A stretch of DNA of 64,000 bases from Arthrobacter_E sp041360795 (GCF_041360795.1 NZ_JBFUPW010000003.1:248001-312000), one strand, 5' to 3'; shown: positions 16,106 through 24,914, counted from the first letter of the stretch. Program-made: numbers and translations. The notes: generated from the letters alone by a model not told the origin.

Positions 16106-16450
16106 ATGAGCCCCGAGCATCGCGGCCTGCTCGCCATCTGCGACCTGCGTCAGGAGGTCAACTCCGGCGGGTTCGACGGTTACTTCTCCGCCTGGGGCGG
16201 TGACTCGGCGCCGGATGCGCTCGGGGCATTGCCTCCGATTCTCGGTCAGGAATGGGCCGACCTCCTTGACGCGGCGATGAGGCTTTTGGGCGAAACCTAC
16301 CCATCCGGCGCAGATGAACGCGAAGATCTGATCGGCGAGCTGGAACTCGACGATGAGCTGGACGCACTGGACACCCGGTACTACGCCTTGGAATCCCGTA
16401 CCGACGCCGACGCCACCCTCACCTCATACCTCGAGGCGCACCCGGTCTGA
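16106..16450 (+). CDS. DUF4375 (DMP19-like) protein, possibly 5'-damaged
   Basis: 114 residues from the first available ATG. It carries the DUF4375 hallmark EVNSGGFDGYFSAWGGD (about residues 17-33). The same frame is open upstream back to a TAG at 16040, and its translation (DIWDFYEQSGDQDRSG just before the Met) looks like the normal N-terminus of this family, yet no ATG, GTG or TTG lies in that frame. A pair of ATGs at 16044 and 16047 is one base out of frame. Either a single-base indel removed the original start or the protein starts late. The family includes DMP19, a DNA-mimic protein in Neisseria; function here is unknown. Confidence 0.65.
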   Translation: MSPEHRGLLAICDLRQEVNSGGFDGYFSAWGGDSAPDALGALPPILGQEWADLLDAAMRLLGETYPSGADEREDLIGELELDDELDALDTRYYALESRTDADATLTSYLEAHPV

Positions 16451-16485
16451 CCGGCCCCGGCCGCCCAGGCCCCGCGTCCGTCCCC

Positions 16486-17493
16486 TCACCCACCCAGAGG
16501 CAGCGGCACCACGCCGACAGAACGCCCCGCGCGGTCCAGGCGGCGCCCGGACCTCTTGTCGGTCCGCACCACGGCCTGCCGCCCGATCACGACCGCGCTC
16601 GGGATCTGCTGGAGCACCCGCAGTTCGAGGGCGTGGACCTCCAGGAGGTCGCGCACCCAGAACGTGGCGAGGAGGTTGCCGCGCCCGAGGACCTGAGCGC
16701 TCACCCGGCAGCTGGGCTGGTCGGCGAAGAACCGGCCCGCCTGCTCGAGGTGCGCCGCGGGCACGCTCAGCACGATCGTCACCTCCCGGTGGCGCGGGCG
16801 GAAGGCCGTGGAGAAATCGCACCGCAGCGTCACGTGACCGCCCGCGAGGAGCTGTTCGGTCCGCCGTCGCGCGGTCTGCGGGGAGACCCCCACGCGGGCG
16901 GCCAGCTTCTCCCAGCCTGCCCGGCCGTCATCGCTCAGCGCAGCCACCAGGGCCGCATCCACCGCGCCGAGTCTGGCGGGCCTGCGGTTCGGCGCGCCAC
17001 CGCCCAGGGCCCGTTCCTGGCCCGGATCCAGGGTGCCGAGCCTCCATTGGGTGCCCTCCCGGTGGAGACGGGTCGCCAGGACCACCTCCCAACGGGTCAC
17101 CCCGGGAAGCCCGGACAGGACGCCGGAGATCGCGTCCATGAGCTCGTCGTAGCCCGGGGCGAAGCAGTCCGCCATGACGTCGAACTCGCCCGTCATCCGC
17201 GAGACCGTGCCGAAAGTGGGGCTCGAGCAGAGCGCGTCGAGCACCGCCTCCTGGCGTTTCGGCGCGGTGGAGAGGAAGAGGAACGCCGAGGAACCCGCGT
17301 CCAGATAGCGCGGTCCGGGGGCGAGCGTCACCCAGGCGTCGCCGCGCGCGCTCAGCGCGGCCCAGCGCCGGGAGACGGTGGTGGGCGCCAGGCCGAGCGT
17401 GGTCCCGAGCACGGCCCATTCCGCGCGCGGGTTGATCTCCAACGCTCCCGCGAGCGCGAGGTCGACTTCGGAAATTTCGGCATTTTCGGTCAT
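16486..17493 (-). CDS. Lrp/AsnC-type regulator with two HTH halves
   Basis: 335 residues built as a tandem duplication: an HTH (about residues 8-55, VLGTTLGLAPTTVSRRWAAL), an AsnC-type ligand domain, a second HTH (about residues 180-225, KLAARVGVSPQTARRRTEQL) and a second ligand domain. Such fused Lrp/AsnC proteins are common in actinobacteria and usually control a neighbouring transporter or amino-acid enzyme. I chose ATG 17493; a GTG at 17571 would place a perfect palindrome inside the coding region. It is divergent from the MFS-M20 pair, which is the probable target. Confidence 0.85.
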   Translation of the reverse strand: MTENAEISEVDLALAGALEINPRAEWAVLGTTLGLAPTTVSRRWAALSARGDAWVTLAPGPRYLDAGSSAFLFLSTAPKRQEAVLDALCSSPTFGTVSRMTGEFDVMADCFAPGYDELMDAISGVLSGLPGVTRWEVVLATRLHREGTQWRLGTLDPGQERALGGGAPNRRPARLGAVDAALVAALSDDGRAGWEKLAARVGVSPQTARRRTEQLLAGGHVTLRCDFSTAFRPRHREVTIVLSVPAAHLEQAGRFFADQPSCRVSAQVLGRGNLLATFWVRDLLEVHALELRVLQQIPSAVVIGRQAVVRTDKRSGRRLDRAGRSVGVVPLPLGG

Positions 17494-17557
17494 GTGGACG
17501 CCATCTCTGGAGGATTCAAGCAATTTCGCCGCAGCAGGGGCGGATTCTCCTAGCTTA

Positions 17558-17571
17558 GTGATGTCCATCAC
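17558..17571. promoter_or_regulatory. Palindromic operator candidate between lrp-like and MFS genes
   Basis: GTGATGTCCATCAC has perfect 6-base inverted arms around TC and sits in the 113-base divergent gap, next to an A/T-richer TAGCTTAG stretch. Position and symmetry fit a binding site for the adjacent Lrp/AsnC regulator acting on both promoters. The match to a known site has not been tested. Confidence 0.45.
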
Positions 17572-17606
17572 GGGCGCCGCACGGCGCCGTCCCGAGAGTT
17601 GCCGCC

Positions 17607-19037
17607 ATGAAAACCAGCACCCCCGTCCCGCCCTCCACCCGGACCAGCGTCCTCGGCCTGATCGTCGCCATGGCGCTCGTCGAGGCCCTGTCCGGGATCA
17701 CCCAGGGTTACCTCAACCCCATCCTCCCCGCCCTCGGTCCCGAGCTCCATCTGGACGACCCGACGATCAATGGGCTCTTCCTCATCTCGAATGTCGCTTT
17801 CGCCGTGCTCACGCCGATCATCTCGCGCCTCGGGGACAGCTGGGGCTGCCGCCGGGTCCTGCGGCTGTCCACCGTCACGGTGGCCGCCGGCGCGGTCCTG
17901 ATGGCGGTCGCCCCCAGCCTGCTCACCATCTCGGTGGGCGTCGTGCTGCTGACCTGTGTGGTCGGCTTCATCCCGCTCATGATGGGGATCCTCCGCGCCA
18001 CCCGGCCGGAGAGCACCCGCAGCGGAGTCGGCGCCATGATCGGGACCCTCATGATCACGGTGGGCGTCGGCGGACTGCTGGCGGGCATCGTGGGCGCCGA
18101 ACGGCCGACCCTCGGCTTCTGGGTTGCCGTTCCCTTCGCCGCCCTCGCGCTCGTCGCGTCCTTCTTCCTGCCGGAGGGCCTGCCCGCCACGCGCGAACCC
18201 CTCGCGCTCCTGCCGCTCGCACTGTGCAGCCTGGGCCTCATCGGTCTCGTGACCGCCCTCTCCATGGGCCCCGACTGGGGCTGGCTCTCTGCTCCGACCC
18301 TGGTCAGCGGCCTGCTCGGCGTCGTCCTCCTGGCTCTCTGGGTGAAACTCGACCTGCGCAAGAGCACGACGACGACGGCGCCCCGCCGCTTCATCGACCT
18401 CCACCTGCTCGCGGTCCCCCGCGTCCGGACGGTCACCGTGGCGACGTTCCTCTTCGGTTTCTCCTCGATCAGTTACTTCGGCAGCAACGGCCTGTTCCTG
18501 CACGCGGACGCCGCCACGGCGGGGTTCGGCTTCGGCATGGGCCCGCTGGACATCGCCGTGGTGCTGGCGGCCGCATCGGCCCTCGGATTCCTGTCCTCCC
18601 TCGCCGTGCCGCCGCTCATGGCCCGGATCGGCGAGCGCGGAGGCCTCGTGTGCGCCGCGGCCGTGCTGGCTCTGGGCTTCCTGCTGATGGGCCTGCTCCA
18701 CGGATCGGCGGCCGGGTACGTGGCCGGATTCGGGGTCTTCTACCTGGGCCTCGGCATGTACCAGTCCGCCACCCGGACCCTCAGCGTGGAAGGCGTCCCC
18801 GTGGAGGAGACCTCCACGGCCGCCGGGCTCAACGAACTGGCCCTCTCCGTCGGCATCTCGATCGGCGCCGCGGTGGTCCGGCTGATCTCCGCGGCGTCGG
18901 CGGTGGACGGCAGGATCCCGCTCAGCGGCTTCGTCACCCTGTGGGTGGTCCTCGGCCTGGGCGCCGTTCTGGCGGGAGTGGTGTCTCTCGGATATCCGAA
19001 GCGGACCGCCACCCTCCCCGAAGGACTCCCGGCATGA
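17607..19037 (+). CDS. MFS transporter
   Basis: 476-residue major facilitator protein with about 12-14 membrane helices. The N-terminal domain shows the loop motif RLGDSWGCRRVLRLS (positions about 72-86), a variant of the G-x-x-x-D-R-x-G-R/K-R/K signature. The overall character fits DHA-type antiporters or organic-acid/amino-acid carriers. Its stop overlaps the start of an M20 amidohydrolase (ATGA), so the pair is translationally coupled. This suggests uptake of an acylated or amidated compound that the hydrolase then cleaves, or export of the product. The divergent Lrp-type gene is the likely regulator. Confidence 0.85.
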   Translation: MKTSTPVPPSTRTSVLGLIVAMALVEALSGITQGYLNPILPALGPELHLDDPTINGLFLISNVAFAVLTPIISRLGDSWGCRRVLRLSTVTVAAGAVLMAVAPSLLTISVGVVLLTCVVGFIPLMMGILRATRPESTRSGVGAMIGTLMITVGVGGLLAGIVGAERPTLGFWVAVPFAALALVASFFLPEGLPATREPLALLPLALCSLGLIGLVTALSMGPDWGWLSAPTLVSGLLGVVLLALWVKLDLRKSTTTTAPRRFIDLHLLAVPRVRTVTVATFLFGFSSISYFGSNGLFLHADAATAGFGFGMGPLDIAVVLAAASALGFLSSLAVPPLMARIGERGGLVCAAAVLALGFLLMGLLHGSAAGYVAGFGVFYLGLGMYQSATRTLSVEGVPVEETSTAAGLNELALSVGISIGAAVVRLISAASAVDGRIPLSGFVTLWVVLGLGAVLAGVVSLGYPKRTATLPEGLPA

Positions 19038-20209
19038 CCGGCACGACGGAGCCCGGGACGGAGACCCTGATCGCCGAAGCGGTGGATCGCTGGCGGCCCG
19101 GGATGCTGGACCTGAGCCACGCCCTGCACGCCGATCCCGAGCTCAGCGGGGAGGAACACCGGGCGGCGGAGCGGGTGCGGGCGCTGCTGGCGGAAGCCGG
19201 ATTCCGGTTCGACATCCCCCAGCCGGCCGCACCCACCGCGCTGCGGGCCGAGTCCGGGGAGGGTGAGCTGGTGGCCGTGTTCTGCATCGAGTACGACGCT
19301 CTGCCGGGGATCGGCCACGCGTGCGGCCACAATGTGAATGCCGCCGCGACGCTGGGAGCCGCCCTGGCCCTGGCCTCCGCCGCGGTGCCGCTGGGCCTCA
19401 CGGTCCGTGTGCTCGGGACTCCCGCCGAAGAGTCCCATGGCGGCAAGGTCGACCTCCTGGAGGAAGGGATGTTCGACGGCGCCGCGATGGCCTTCATGGT
19501 CCACGCGAGCGGGGAGGACGCCGTGGGCAACTCCTCCCTCGCCCTCGGCTGCTGGGATCTCACTTTCCACGGCCGGGCCGCACATGCCGCCACCGCGCCG
19601 GAGGAGGGCGTCAACGCCCTGTCCGCCCTGGTCGTCGCCCAGACGGCGGTGGGACTGCTGCGGCAGCAGCTGCCGCGCGGCGTCGTCGTGTCCCATGTGG
19701 TGACCGACGGCGGGTCGGCGCCCAATGTGATCCCGGACCGCGCCTCGGCGCGACTCGAGGTCCGGGCGCCACGGCGCGACCAGCTCGACGCCGCGTGGGC
19801 GGCCGTGCGACGGTGTTTCGAGGCGGGCGCCCACGCCACGGGGTGCACGCTGGAGATCGAGCAATCGGGCAACGTCTTCGCGGATCTGCGGCAGGACGGC
19901 TTCCTCGCCCGCGCGTATGCGGAGGCCATGGAACGGCGCGGCCGGAGCGTTCCCCTGCGCAGCGATGCGGTCGCCTCGACCGACATGGGCAACGTCTCCC
20001 ACCGGGTGCCGAGCATCCACCCGATGGTCGGTTACGACGTCGGCGGGGCCGCTCACCACACGGCGGAATTCGCCCTGGCGGGGGCCGGGACGTCCGCGGA
20101 TCTCGCCGTCGTGGACGCCGCGTACGGGCTCGCCGCCGCGGCCGCCCGCGCCGCCCAGGATCCCGTCGAACGCCGGAGGCTGCTGGAGTCCGCTGCTCGC
20201 CATCCCTGA
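19034..20209 (+). CDS. M20-family metallopeptidase/amidohydrolase (ACY1L2-like)
   Basis: 391-residue member of peptidase family M20, subgroup related to AbgB and aminoacylase-1-like 2. The metal-binding motif GIGHACGHNVNAAAT and the catalytic-glutamate region TPAEESHGGK are present, as is the dimerisation-domain segment GRAAHAATAPEEGVNAL. Members hydrolyse N-acyl amino acids, p-aminobenzoyl-glutamate or peptides. The ATG overlaps the MFS stop, making this the second gene of a two-gene operon. A longer open frame extends upstream through the MFS gene but is only an artefact of high GC. A terminator hairpin follows 13 bases after the stop. Confidence 0.9.
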   Translation: MTGTTEPGTETLIAEAVDRWRPGMLDLSHALHADPELSGEEHRAAERVRALLAEAGFRFDIPQPAAPTALRAESGEGELVAVFCIEYDALPGIGHACGHNVNAAATLGAALALASAAVPLGLTVRVLGTPAEESHGGKVDLLEEGMFDGAAMAFMVHASGEDAVGNSSLALGCWDLTFHGRAAHAATAPEEGVNALSALVVAQTAVGLLRQQLPRGVVVSHVVTDGGSAPNVIPDRASARLEVRAPRRDQLDAAWAAVRRCFEAGAHATGCTLEIEQSGNVFADLRQDGFLARAYAEAMERRGRSVPLRSDAVASTDMGNVSHRVPSIHPMVGYDVGGAAHHTAEFALAGAGTSADLAVVDAAYGLAAAAARAAQDPVERRRLLESAARHP

Positions 20210-20222
20210 CCACCCACGCCGA

Positions 20223-20266
20223 CCCCGTCCGGGAAACCGTCGCCGAAAGGCTATTCCCGGACGGGG
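20223..20266 (+). terminator. Terminator hairpin after M20 gene
   Basis: A 13-bp perfect G/C-rich stem (CCCCGTCCGGGAA with its complement at 20254-20266) and an 18-base loop, located 13 bases past the M20 stop. No U-tract, which is normal for actinobacteria. Confidence 0.75.
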
Positions 20267-20419
20267 AATCGTGTCGTAATGTTATCGATGCCACGCACGT
20301 TCTCAACGATGGATGAGGGGTCGGTGCAGCGGAAGACCCACGGGTCCGCGCGCCGGGCTCCGGGGGCGTCCTCAGGTTTGTGGCGGCACATCGACCAGCT
20401 CAACGCAGAGGAATCGTTC

Positions 20420-22624
20420 ATGAAAACAGCCAGCATCGGCGCCGCGGCGGTGGTGTGTCTCCTCGGAGGCACCCTCACCGCCGCCGCGTCCGCCCCGGCC
20501 TCGGCCGCGACCACTTCGGACTACACCGTGTCGACGGGCTCCGTCGTCCAGGTCGGCCACGCGACGGACACCCCCGCCTGGCCCTACATCGACAAGGACG
20601 GCTCGTTCTACTTCCAGCAATCGGCGGCGCTGTACGGGGCCACCGAGGCCCGGCGCTGGGACTTCTACACCGGCACCACGCTCGACACGGCGACCTTCAA
20701 CTCGACGCTGAGCAACTACACCAACCCGTCGAACTCCTCGGATTCGAACGGCAACACCACCTCGCGCTGCAACAACAGCCCCACGGGCGTCTCCGCCACG
20801 TTCGCCCCGGACACCTCGTCCTACTCCCAGAAGAACTACTGCGACCTCACGGGCGTCTGGGTCGACCCCGACACGGGCGACTGGTACGGCCTGGTGCACA
20901 ACGAGTTCACCCCGAAACCGTTCGGCGACGGCGTCCACTACGACGCGATCGACTACGCGAAGTCGACTGACCAGGGCAAGACCTGGACCATCACCGGCCA
21001 CGCGATCACCTCGCCCTACAGCACCACCCGGAACGACACCACCGCGTTCCCCAACCAGACCTACTACTACGGCGACGGCGACCCCCGGCTCGTCGTGGAC
21101 ACCGCCTCGGGCTACTTCTACGTCTTCTACGGCTCCCGCGTGATCAACAAGAACGGCGGCTGGGCGGCGCCCGGGTTCGCCGAGCACGTGGCGCGCGCCC
21201 CGATCAGCCAGAAGATGGCGCCGTCGTCCTGGCAGAAGTACTACAACGGCAGCTGGTCCACCCCGGGCGTCGGCGGGGCGGAGAGCACCATCGTCTCCAC
21301 CTCGCAGAGCAGCACCGGCTACCTGCCCTCGAACCTCGAGTACAAACCGTCCAACACCGGCAGCGTCGCAGCCCAGGCCCAGGCCGGCCAGCTCCCCGCG
21401 AACGGCTCCGATCTGTTCATCCTGAACGTCTCCTACAACGCCTACCTCGGCATGTACATCGGCACCCCGCAGACCGATCTGGGCGACGGCGTCAACCGAC
21501 CGCTGCACTTCTACGGCACCACGGATCTCGCCACTCAGAAGTGGGTGGATCTGGGGACCGCGCCGAACTACACCCAGCAGTCCTGGTACCGCTGGCTCCT
21601 GGACGGGACCAACGCCACGAGCACCGCGATCGTGGGCAAGACCTTCCGGTCCTATTGCTACTTCGCCTGCTCCGTCCCCTCCGGATCGACGCAGGCCTCC
21701 AGCTCGGAGTACGTCAACGTGACCATCGACGCCGCGAACCCCGCCCGGACCATCGACGCCACGAAGTCGTACCGCATCCAGTCGGCGGCCGGTCAGTCCC
21801 TCAACCAGAGTGGGACCTCCGCTCTCTCCACGGTGGCGACGTCCACCGCGGGCAGCACGGCCGCCTGGAAGTTCACGCCCACGGGTGACGGCGCCTACAC
21901 GATCACCAACACCTCGTCCGGCCTGGCGCTCGGCGTGAACTCCGGCTCCACCGCCAACCGCGCCTGGGGCGCCGCCATGAGCCTCGCCTCGCTGCCCTCC
22001 GGCGGGGCGACCCAGGGTCAGCAGTGGTTCGTGATCTCGAAGGTGAGCACACCGAGCGGCTCCGGCGCCACCGTGAGCACCGGCACCTACAGCCTCGTCA
22101 ACCGTTACAGCGGACTCGTCCTCAGCCTCACGGGCTCCGGCAAGACCGCGCCCGCCAGGACCTGGATCAACAGCGGCAGCGCCGGCGACACGAGCACCCC
22201 GGCAGCCCAGACCATCACGCTCGCCCAGGTCCCGACCACGGGCCAGGTGCGGGGCGTGGGCTCCGGACGCTGCCTGGACGTCCCCAACTCGGCCACCGCG
22301 AACGGCACGCTCCCGGACCTCTGGGACTGCAACAGCGGCGCCAACCAGAAGTGGACCACCGCGGCCGACGGCACCGTGAAGGTGTACGGCGCCAAGTGCC
22401 TGGACGTGCCGAACTCCCAGGCGAGCGCGGGCTCGGCGGTGGAGATCTGGGACTGCAACGGCGGCGCCAACCAGCAGTGGACGGTCAATGCGGACGGCAC
22501 CATCCGTTCGGTCCTGTCCCCGACGCTGTGCCTCGACGTCACCAACGGCTCCACGGCCAATGGGGCGGGGATCCAGCTCTGGACCTGCACGGGCAACGGC
22601 AACCAGCGGTGGACGCTCGGCTGA
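20420..22624 (+). CDS. Secreted protein, probable glycan-active domain plus RICIN lectin modules
   Basis: 734 residues. A Sec signal peptide (MKTASIGAAAVVCLLGGTLT to ASAPASA, cleavage near residue 30) starts at ATG 20420 behind AGAGGAA. The N-terminal half (about residues 35-440) is rich in Tyr, Trp and Asp-containing repeats such as WVDPDTGDWYG and DPRLVVDTASGYFYVFYGS, suggestive of a beta-propeller glycoside hydrolase, though I cannot assign a family. Two beta-trefoil regions follow: a divergent one (about 450-600) and a classical one (about 605-734) with three QxW-type repeats (NQKW, NQQW, NQRW). The protein probably binds and degrades an extracellular polysaccharide. The LacI gene downstream is a plausible regulator. 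Confidence 0.8.
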   Translation: MKTASIGAAAVVCLLGGTLTAAASAPASAATTSDYTVSTGSVVQVGHATDTPAWPYIDKDGSFYFQQSAALYGATEARRWDFYTGTTLDTATFNSTLSNYTNPSNSSDSNGNTTSRCNNSPTGVSATFAPDTSSYSQKNYCDLTGVWVDPDTGDWYGLVHNEFTPKPFGDGVHYDAIDYAKSTDQGKTWTITGHAITSPYSTTRNDTTAFPNQTYYYGDGDPRLVVDTASGYFYVFYGSRVINKNGGWAAPGFAEHVARAPISQKMAPSSWQKYYNGSWSTPGVGGAESTIVSTSQSSTGYLPSNLEYKPSNTGSVAAQAQAGQLPANGSDLFILNVSYNAYLGMYIGTPQTDLGDGVNRPLHFYGTTDLATQKWVDLGTAPNYTQQSWYRWLLDGTNATSTAIVGKTFRSYCYFACSVPSGSTQASSSEYVNVTIDAANPARTIDATKSYRIQSAAGQSLNQSGTSALSTVATSTAGSTAAWKFTPTGDGAYTITNTSSGLALGVNSGSTANRAWGAAMSLASLPSGGATQGQQWFVISKVSTPSGSGATVSTGTYSLVNRYSGLVLSLTGSGKTAPARTWINSGSAGDTSTPAAQTITLAQVPTTGQVRGVGSGRCLDVPNSATANGTLPDLWDCNSGANQKWTTAADGTVKVYGAKCLDVPNSQASAGSAVEIWDCNGGANQQWTVNADGTIRSVLSPTLCLDVTNGSTANGAGIQLWTCTGNGNQRWTLG

Positions 22625-22667
22625 GCCTCCGTCCTGACGCCCAGCAACCGACACCCACGCGCTGACA

Positions 22668-22707
22668 CACGGCCCGGGCCGGACACGACCGTCCGTCCCG
22701 GGCCGTG
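22668..22707 (+). terminator. Terminator hairpin after RICIN-protein gene
   Basis: An 11-bp perfect stem, CACGGCCCGGG pairing with CCCGGGCCGTG, 18-base loop, located 44 bases past the RICIN-protein stop and just before the LacI gene. Confidence 0.7.
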
Positions 22708-22725
22708 CCGCGTTAGGATCACGGG

Positions 22726-23745
22726 GTGATCGAGCCTCTGAAGAAGCCCCGCAGGGCGCCGGGGATGGTCGACGTCGCGGCACTCGCCGGCGTCTCGGCC
22801 CAGACGGTCTCGCGGGTCCTCCGCGGGCAGACGAATGTGCAGGACAGCACCCGGGACAAGGTGCTGGCCGCCGTCGAGCAGCTCGGCTACCGCCGCAACA
22901 ACGCGGCGCGCGCCCTGTCGTCGGGCCGCAGCCGGGCATTCGGGATCGTGCAGCTCCAGACGGGCTACTACTCGCGGACGGCGATCATCTCGGGCGTCGA
23001 AGCCGCGGCGCGGGAGGCAGGGTACTCGCTGAGCGCCGCCACGAGCCCCTCCCTGGATCCGGCAGCCATCGAGGAGGCCATGTCGGTGCTCGCGGATCAG
23101 GGCGTCGAGGGCATCATCCTGGCTCTCCCCCTGATACATGCCACGCGCGGTATAGAAGAACTGACGCGGGCGATCCCGACCGTTTCGATCGACGGCTCCC
23201 GGACCTCCGCCACCGAAGTCGTGGCGGTCGACCAGACCCATGCCGCCCAGCTGGCCACCCGGCACCTGCTGGATCTGGGGCATCGCTCGGTGTGGCACGT
23301 CTCCGGCCCGCCGGAGTGGCATGACGCCGCGAGCCGCAGCGCCGGCTGGCGGCAGACGCTTGAGTCCGCGGGCATCGTCCCGCCCGAGGAGCTGGTGGGC
23401 GACTGGTCACCCGAGTCCGGCCATCGCCTCGGCCTGGAGCTCGGACGCCGGCCCGAAGTGACGGCAGTCTTCGTCTCGAGCGATGAGATGGCGTTCGGCG
23501 TGATCAGAGCGCTGCACGAGCTCGGCCGATCCGTCCCGGAGGACATCTCCGTGGTGAGCGTGGATAATATTCCGCTGGCGGAATACTGCTCACCACCCCT
23601 CACCACCGTCGCGCAGCCGTTCGAGGAGATGGCGCGGGTGGCGGTCGATCATCTGCTGCGCCACATCTCGGATCCGGCCACGCTCACAGTCGATTCGATC
23701 GAGCCGAGGCTGATCGTGCGGGCCTCCACGAGCGCCCCGCGCTGA
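22726..23745 (+). CDS. LacI-family transcriptional regulator
   Basis: 339 residues with an N-terminal LacI helix-turn-helix (MVDVAALAGVSAQTVSRVLR, about residues 14-33), the hinge-region RNNAARALSSGRS, and a periplasmic-binding-protein-like sensor domain to the C-terminus. The GTG start follows AGGA by 8 bases. LacI regulators in such positions usually repress a sugar utilisation gene nearby; the secreted RICIN protein directly upstream is the obvious candidate. A CG-centred ATCGAT within AATGTTATCGATG at 20278-20290, upstream of that gene, could be part of its operator but the symmetry is incomplete. Confidence 0.92.
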   Translation: MIEPLKKPRRAPGMVDVAALAGVSAQTVSRVLRGQTNVQDSTRDKVLAAVEQLGYRRNNAARALSSGRSRAFGIVQLQTGYYSRTAIISGVEAAAREAGYSLSAATSPSLDPAAIEEAMSVLADQGVEGIILALPLIHATRGIEELTRAIPTVSIDGSRTSATEVVAVDQTHAAQLATRHLLDLGHRSVWHVSGPPEWHDAASRSAGWRQTLESAGIVPPEELVGDWSPESGHRLGLELGRRPEVTAVFVSSDEMAFGVIRALHELGRSVPEDISVVSVDNIPLAEYCSPPLTTVAQPFEEMARVAVDHLLRHISDPATLTVDSIEPRLIVRASTSAPR

Positions 23746-23878
23746 GTCCGTCCTGACAGCCAGGGCTGAGTCCATCCGTGCGGCCGCAGCCATGAGGCCC
23801 GGCCCCAGCGCTTGTTCCCCGTGACGGGCGTCGCAGTCACATTTCCCCCTCACCCCAGCCTGCCCGGACACTGGTGGC

Positions 23879-24751
23879 ATGACCCTCAAGTTCGCCCGTT
23901 TCGGCTCCCTCGGGGCCGAGGAGCCCGTGGTGGTTGTCGATGACGCCAACGGCCGCACCCGGCATTTCAGCCTCCTGCCCCTGACGCAGGACATCGACTC
24001 CGCCTTCCTCTCCCGCGACTTCGTGGCCGAGACCCGGCTCGCCCTCGACGCCGGGCGGCTGCCCGCCGTCGAGCCGTCCGCCCGGATCGGCGCCCCGGTG
24101 GCGCGCCCCGGAACCGTGGTGGGCATCGGCCTGAACTACGCGGCCCACGCCGCGGAGTCCGGGCTGGAGCCGCCGGCGTCGCCGGTCGTGTTCCTCAAGC
24201 CCGCCAACACCGTCGCCGGACCGTACGACGAGTTCCCGGGCCTGCCCGGCAGCGAGCAGCTCGACTGGGAGGTGGAGCTCGGCCTGGTGATCGGCCGTCC
24301 CGCGCACCTCCTGGCCGACGAGCACGAGGCGCAGGCGGCCATCGCCGGCTATGTCCTCGCCAACGACCTCTCCGAGCGCTCCCTCCAGCTGGGCGGCGCG
24401 GGCGGCCAGTGGACGAAGGGCAAGTCGCTGCCCGGCTCCACGCCGCTCGGCCCATGGCTGGTGCCGGCCGTGGGCGCGGACGGCACGCCCTTCGACGTCT
24501 CCTCGCTCCCCCTCGCCACGCGCGTGAACGGTGTGGAGTGCCAGCGCTCGACGACGGCGGACATGGTCTTCCGCGCCGCGTTCCTGGTGCATCACGTCAG
24601 TCAGTTCATGGCTCTGGAGCCGGGTGACGTGATCATCACGGGCACCCCCGAAGGCGTCGCCATGTCGGGCCGCTTCGAGTACCTCAAGCACGGTGATGTG
24701 GTCGAGATCGAGGCGCCGGGCCTGGGTGCGCAGCGCATCGTCGTCGGCTGA
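23879..24751 (+). CDS. Fumarylacetoacetate hydrolase (FAH) family protein
   Basis: 290-residue FAH-family enzyme. Metal ligands are visible in DWEVELGLVIG (Glu-x-Glu, about residues 123-125) and in YVLANDLSERSLQ (Asp about 164). The C-terminal GDVIITGTPEGVA is a family signature. Members hydrolyse or decarboxylate beta-diketones, for example in the homoprotocatechuate, tyrosine or ureidoglycolate routes; the exact substrate cannot be read here. The ATG is preceded only by a weak GGTGG, so the transcript may be nearly leaderless. Hairpin D lies 26 bases after the stop. Confidence 0.9.
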   Translation: MTLKFARFGSLGAEEPVVVVDDANGRTRHFSLLPLTQDIDSAFLSRDFVAETRLALDAGRLPAVEPSARIGAPVARPGTVVGIGLNYAAHAAESGLEPPASPVVFLKPANTVAGPYDEFPGLPGSEQLDWEVELGLVIGRPAHLLADEHEAQAAIAGYVLANDLSERSLQLGGAGGQWTKGKSLPGSTPLGPWLVPAVGADGTPFDVSSLPLATRVNGVECQRSTTADMVFRAAFLVHHVSQFMALEPGDVIITGTPEGVAMSGRFEYLKHGDVVEIEAPGLGAQRIVVG

Positions 24752-24777
24752 CCAGGCGACTTCCCTCTCCGTCCCTC

Positions 24778-24852
24778 CCAGGCTCGCGAGACGCCACTTG
24801 GGCACCATGACGCACTCGGACAACGTGCCCAAGTGGCGTCTCGCGAGTCTGG
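24778..24852 (+). terminator. Long hairpin D after FAH gene
   Basis: A 28-bp stem with one G-T pair (24778-24805 with 24825-24852) around a 19-base loop. The inner 23 bp, beginning CTCGCGAGACGCCACTTG, are perfect. It begins 26 bases after the FAH stop and ends 62 bases before the next start. Stem length is far beyond that of ordinary terminators. Confidence 0.8.
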
Positions 24853-24914
24853 CGAGGAGTGGGCATCCCGGCGCGGCGCTTCCTGTGGTTGCTCAACGCA
24901 ACTAGCCTGGGGAC

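Noticed and set aside
17378..19033. Long upstream extension of the M20 gene reading through the MFS gene
   Set aside because: Translation is Pro/Arg-rich nonsense until 19034, where the M20 family sequence starts with an ATG overlapping the MFS stop.
20278..20290. LacI operator AATGTTATCGATG before the RICIN-protein gene
   Set aside because: Only the ATCGAT centre is symmetric; flanks do not pair, so it was not listed as a feature.
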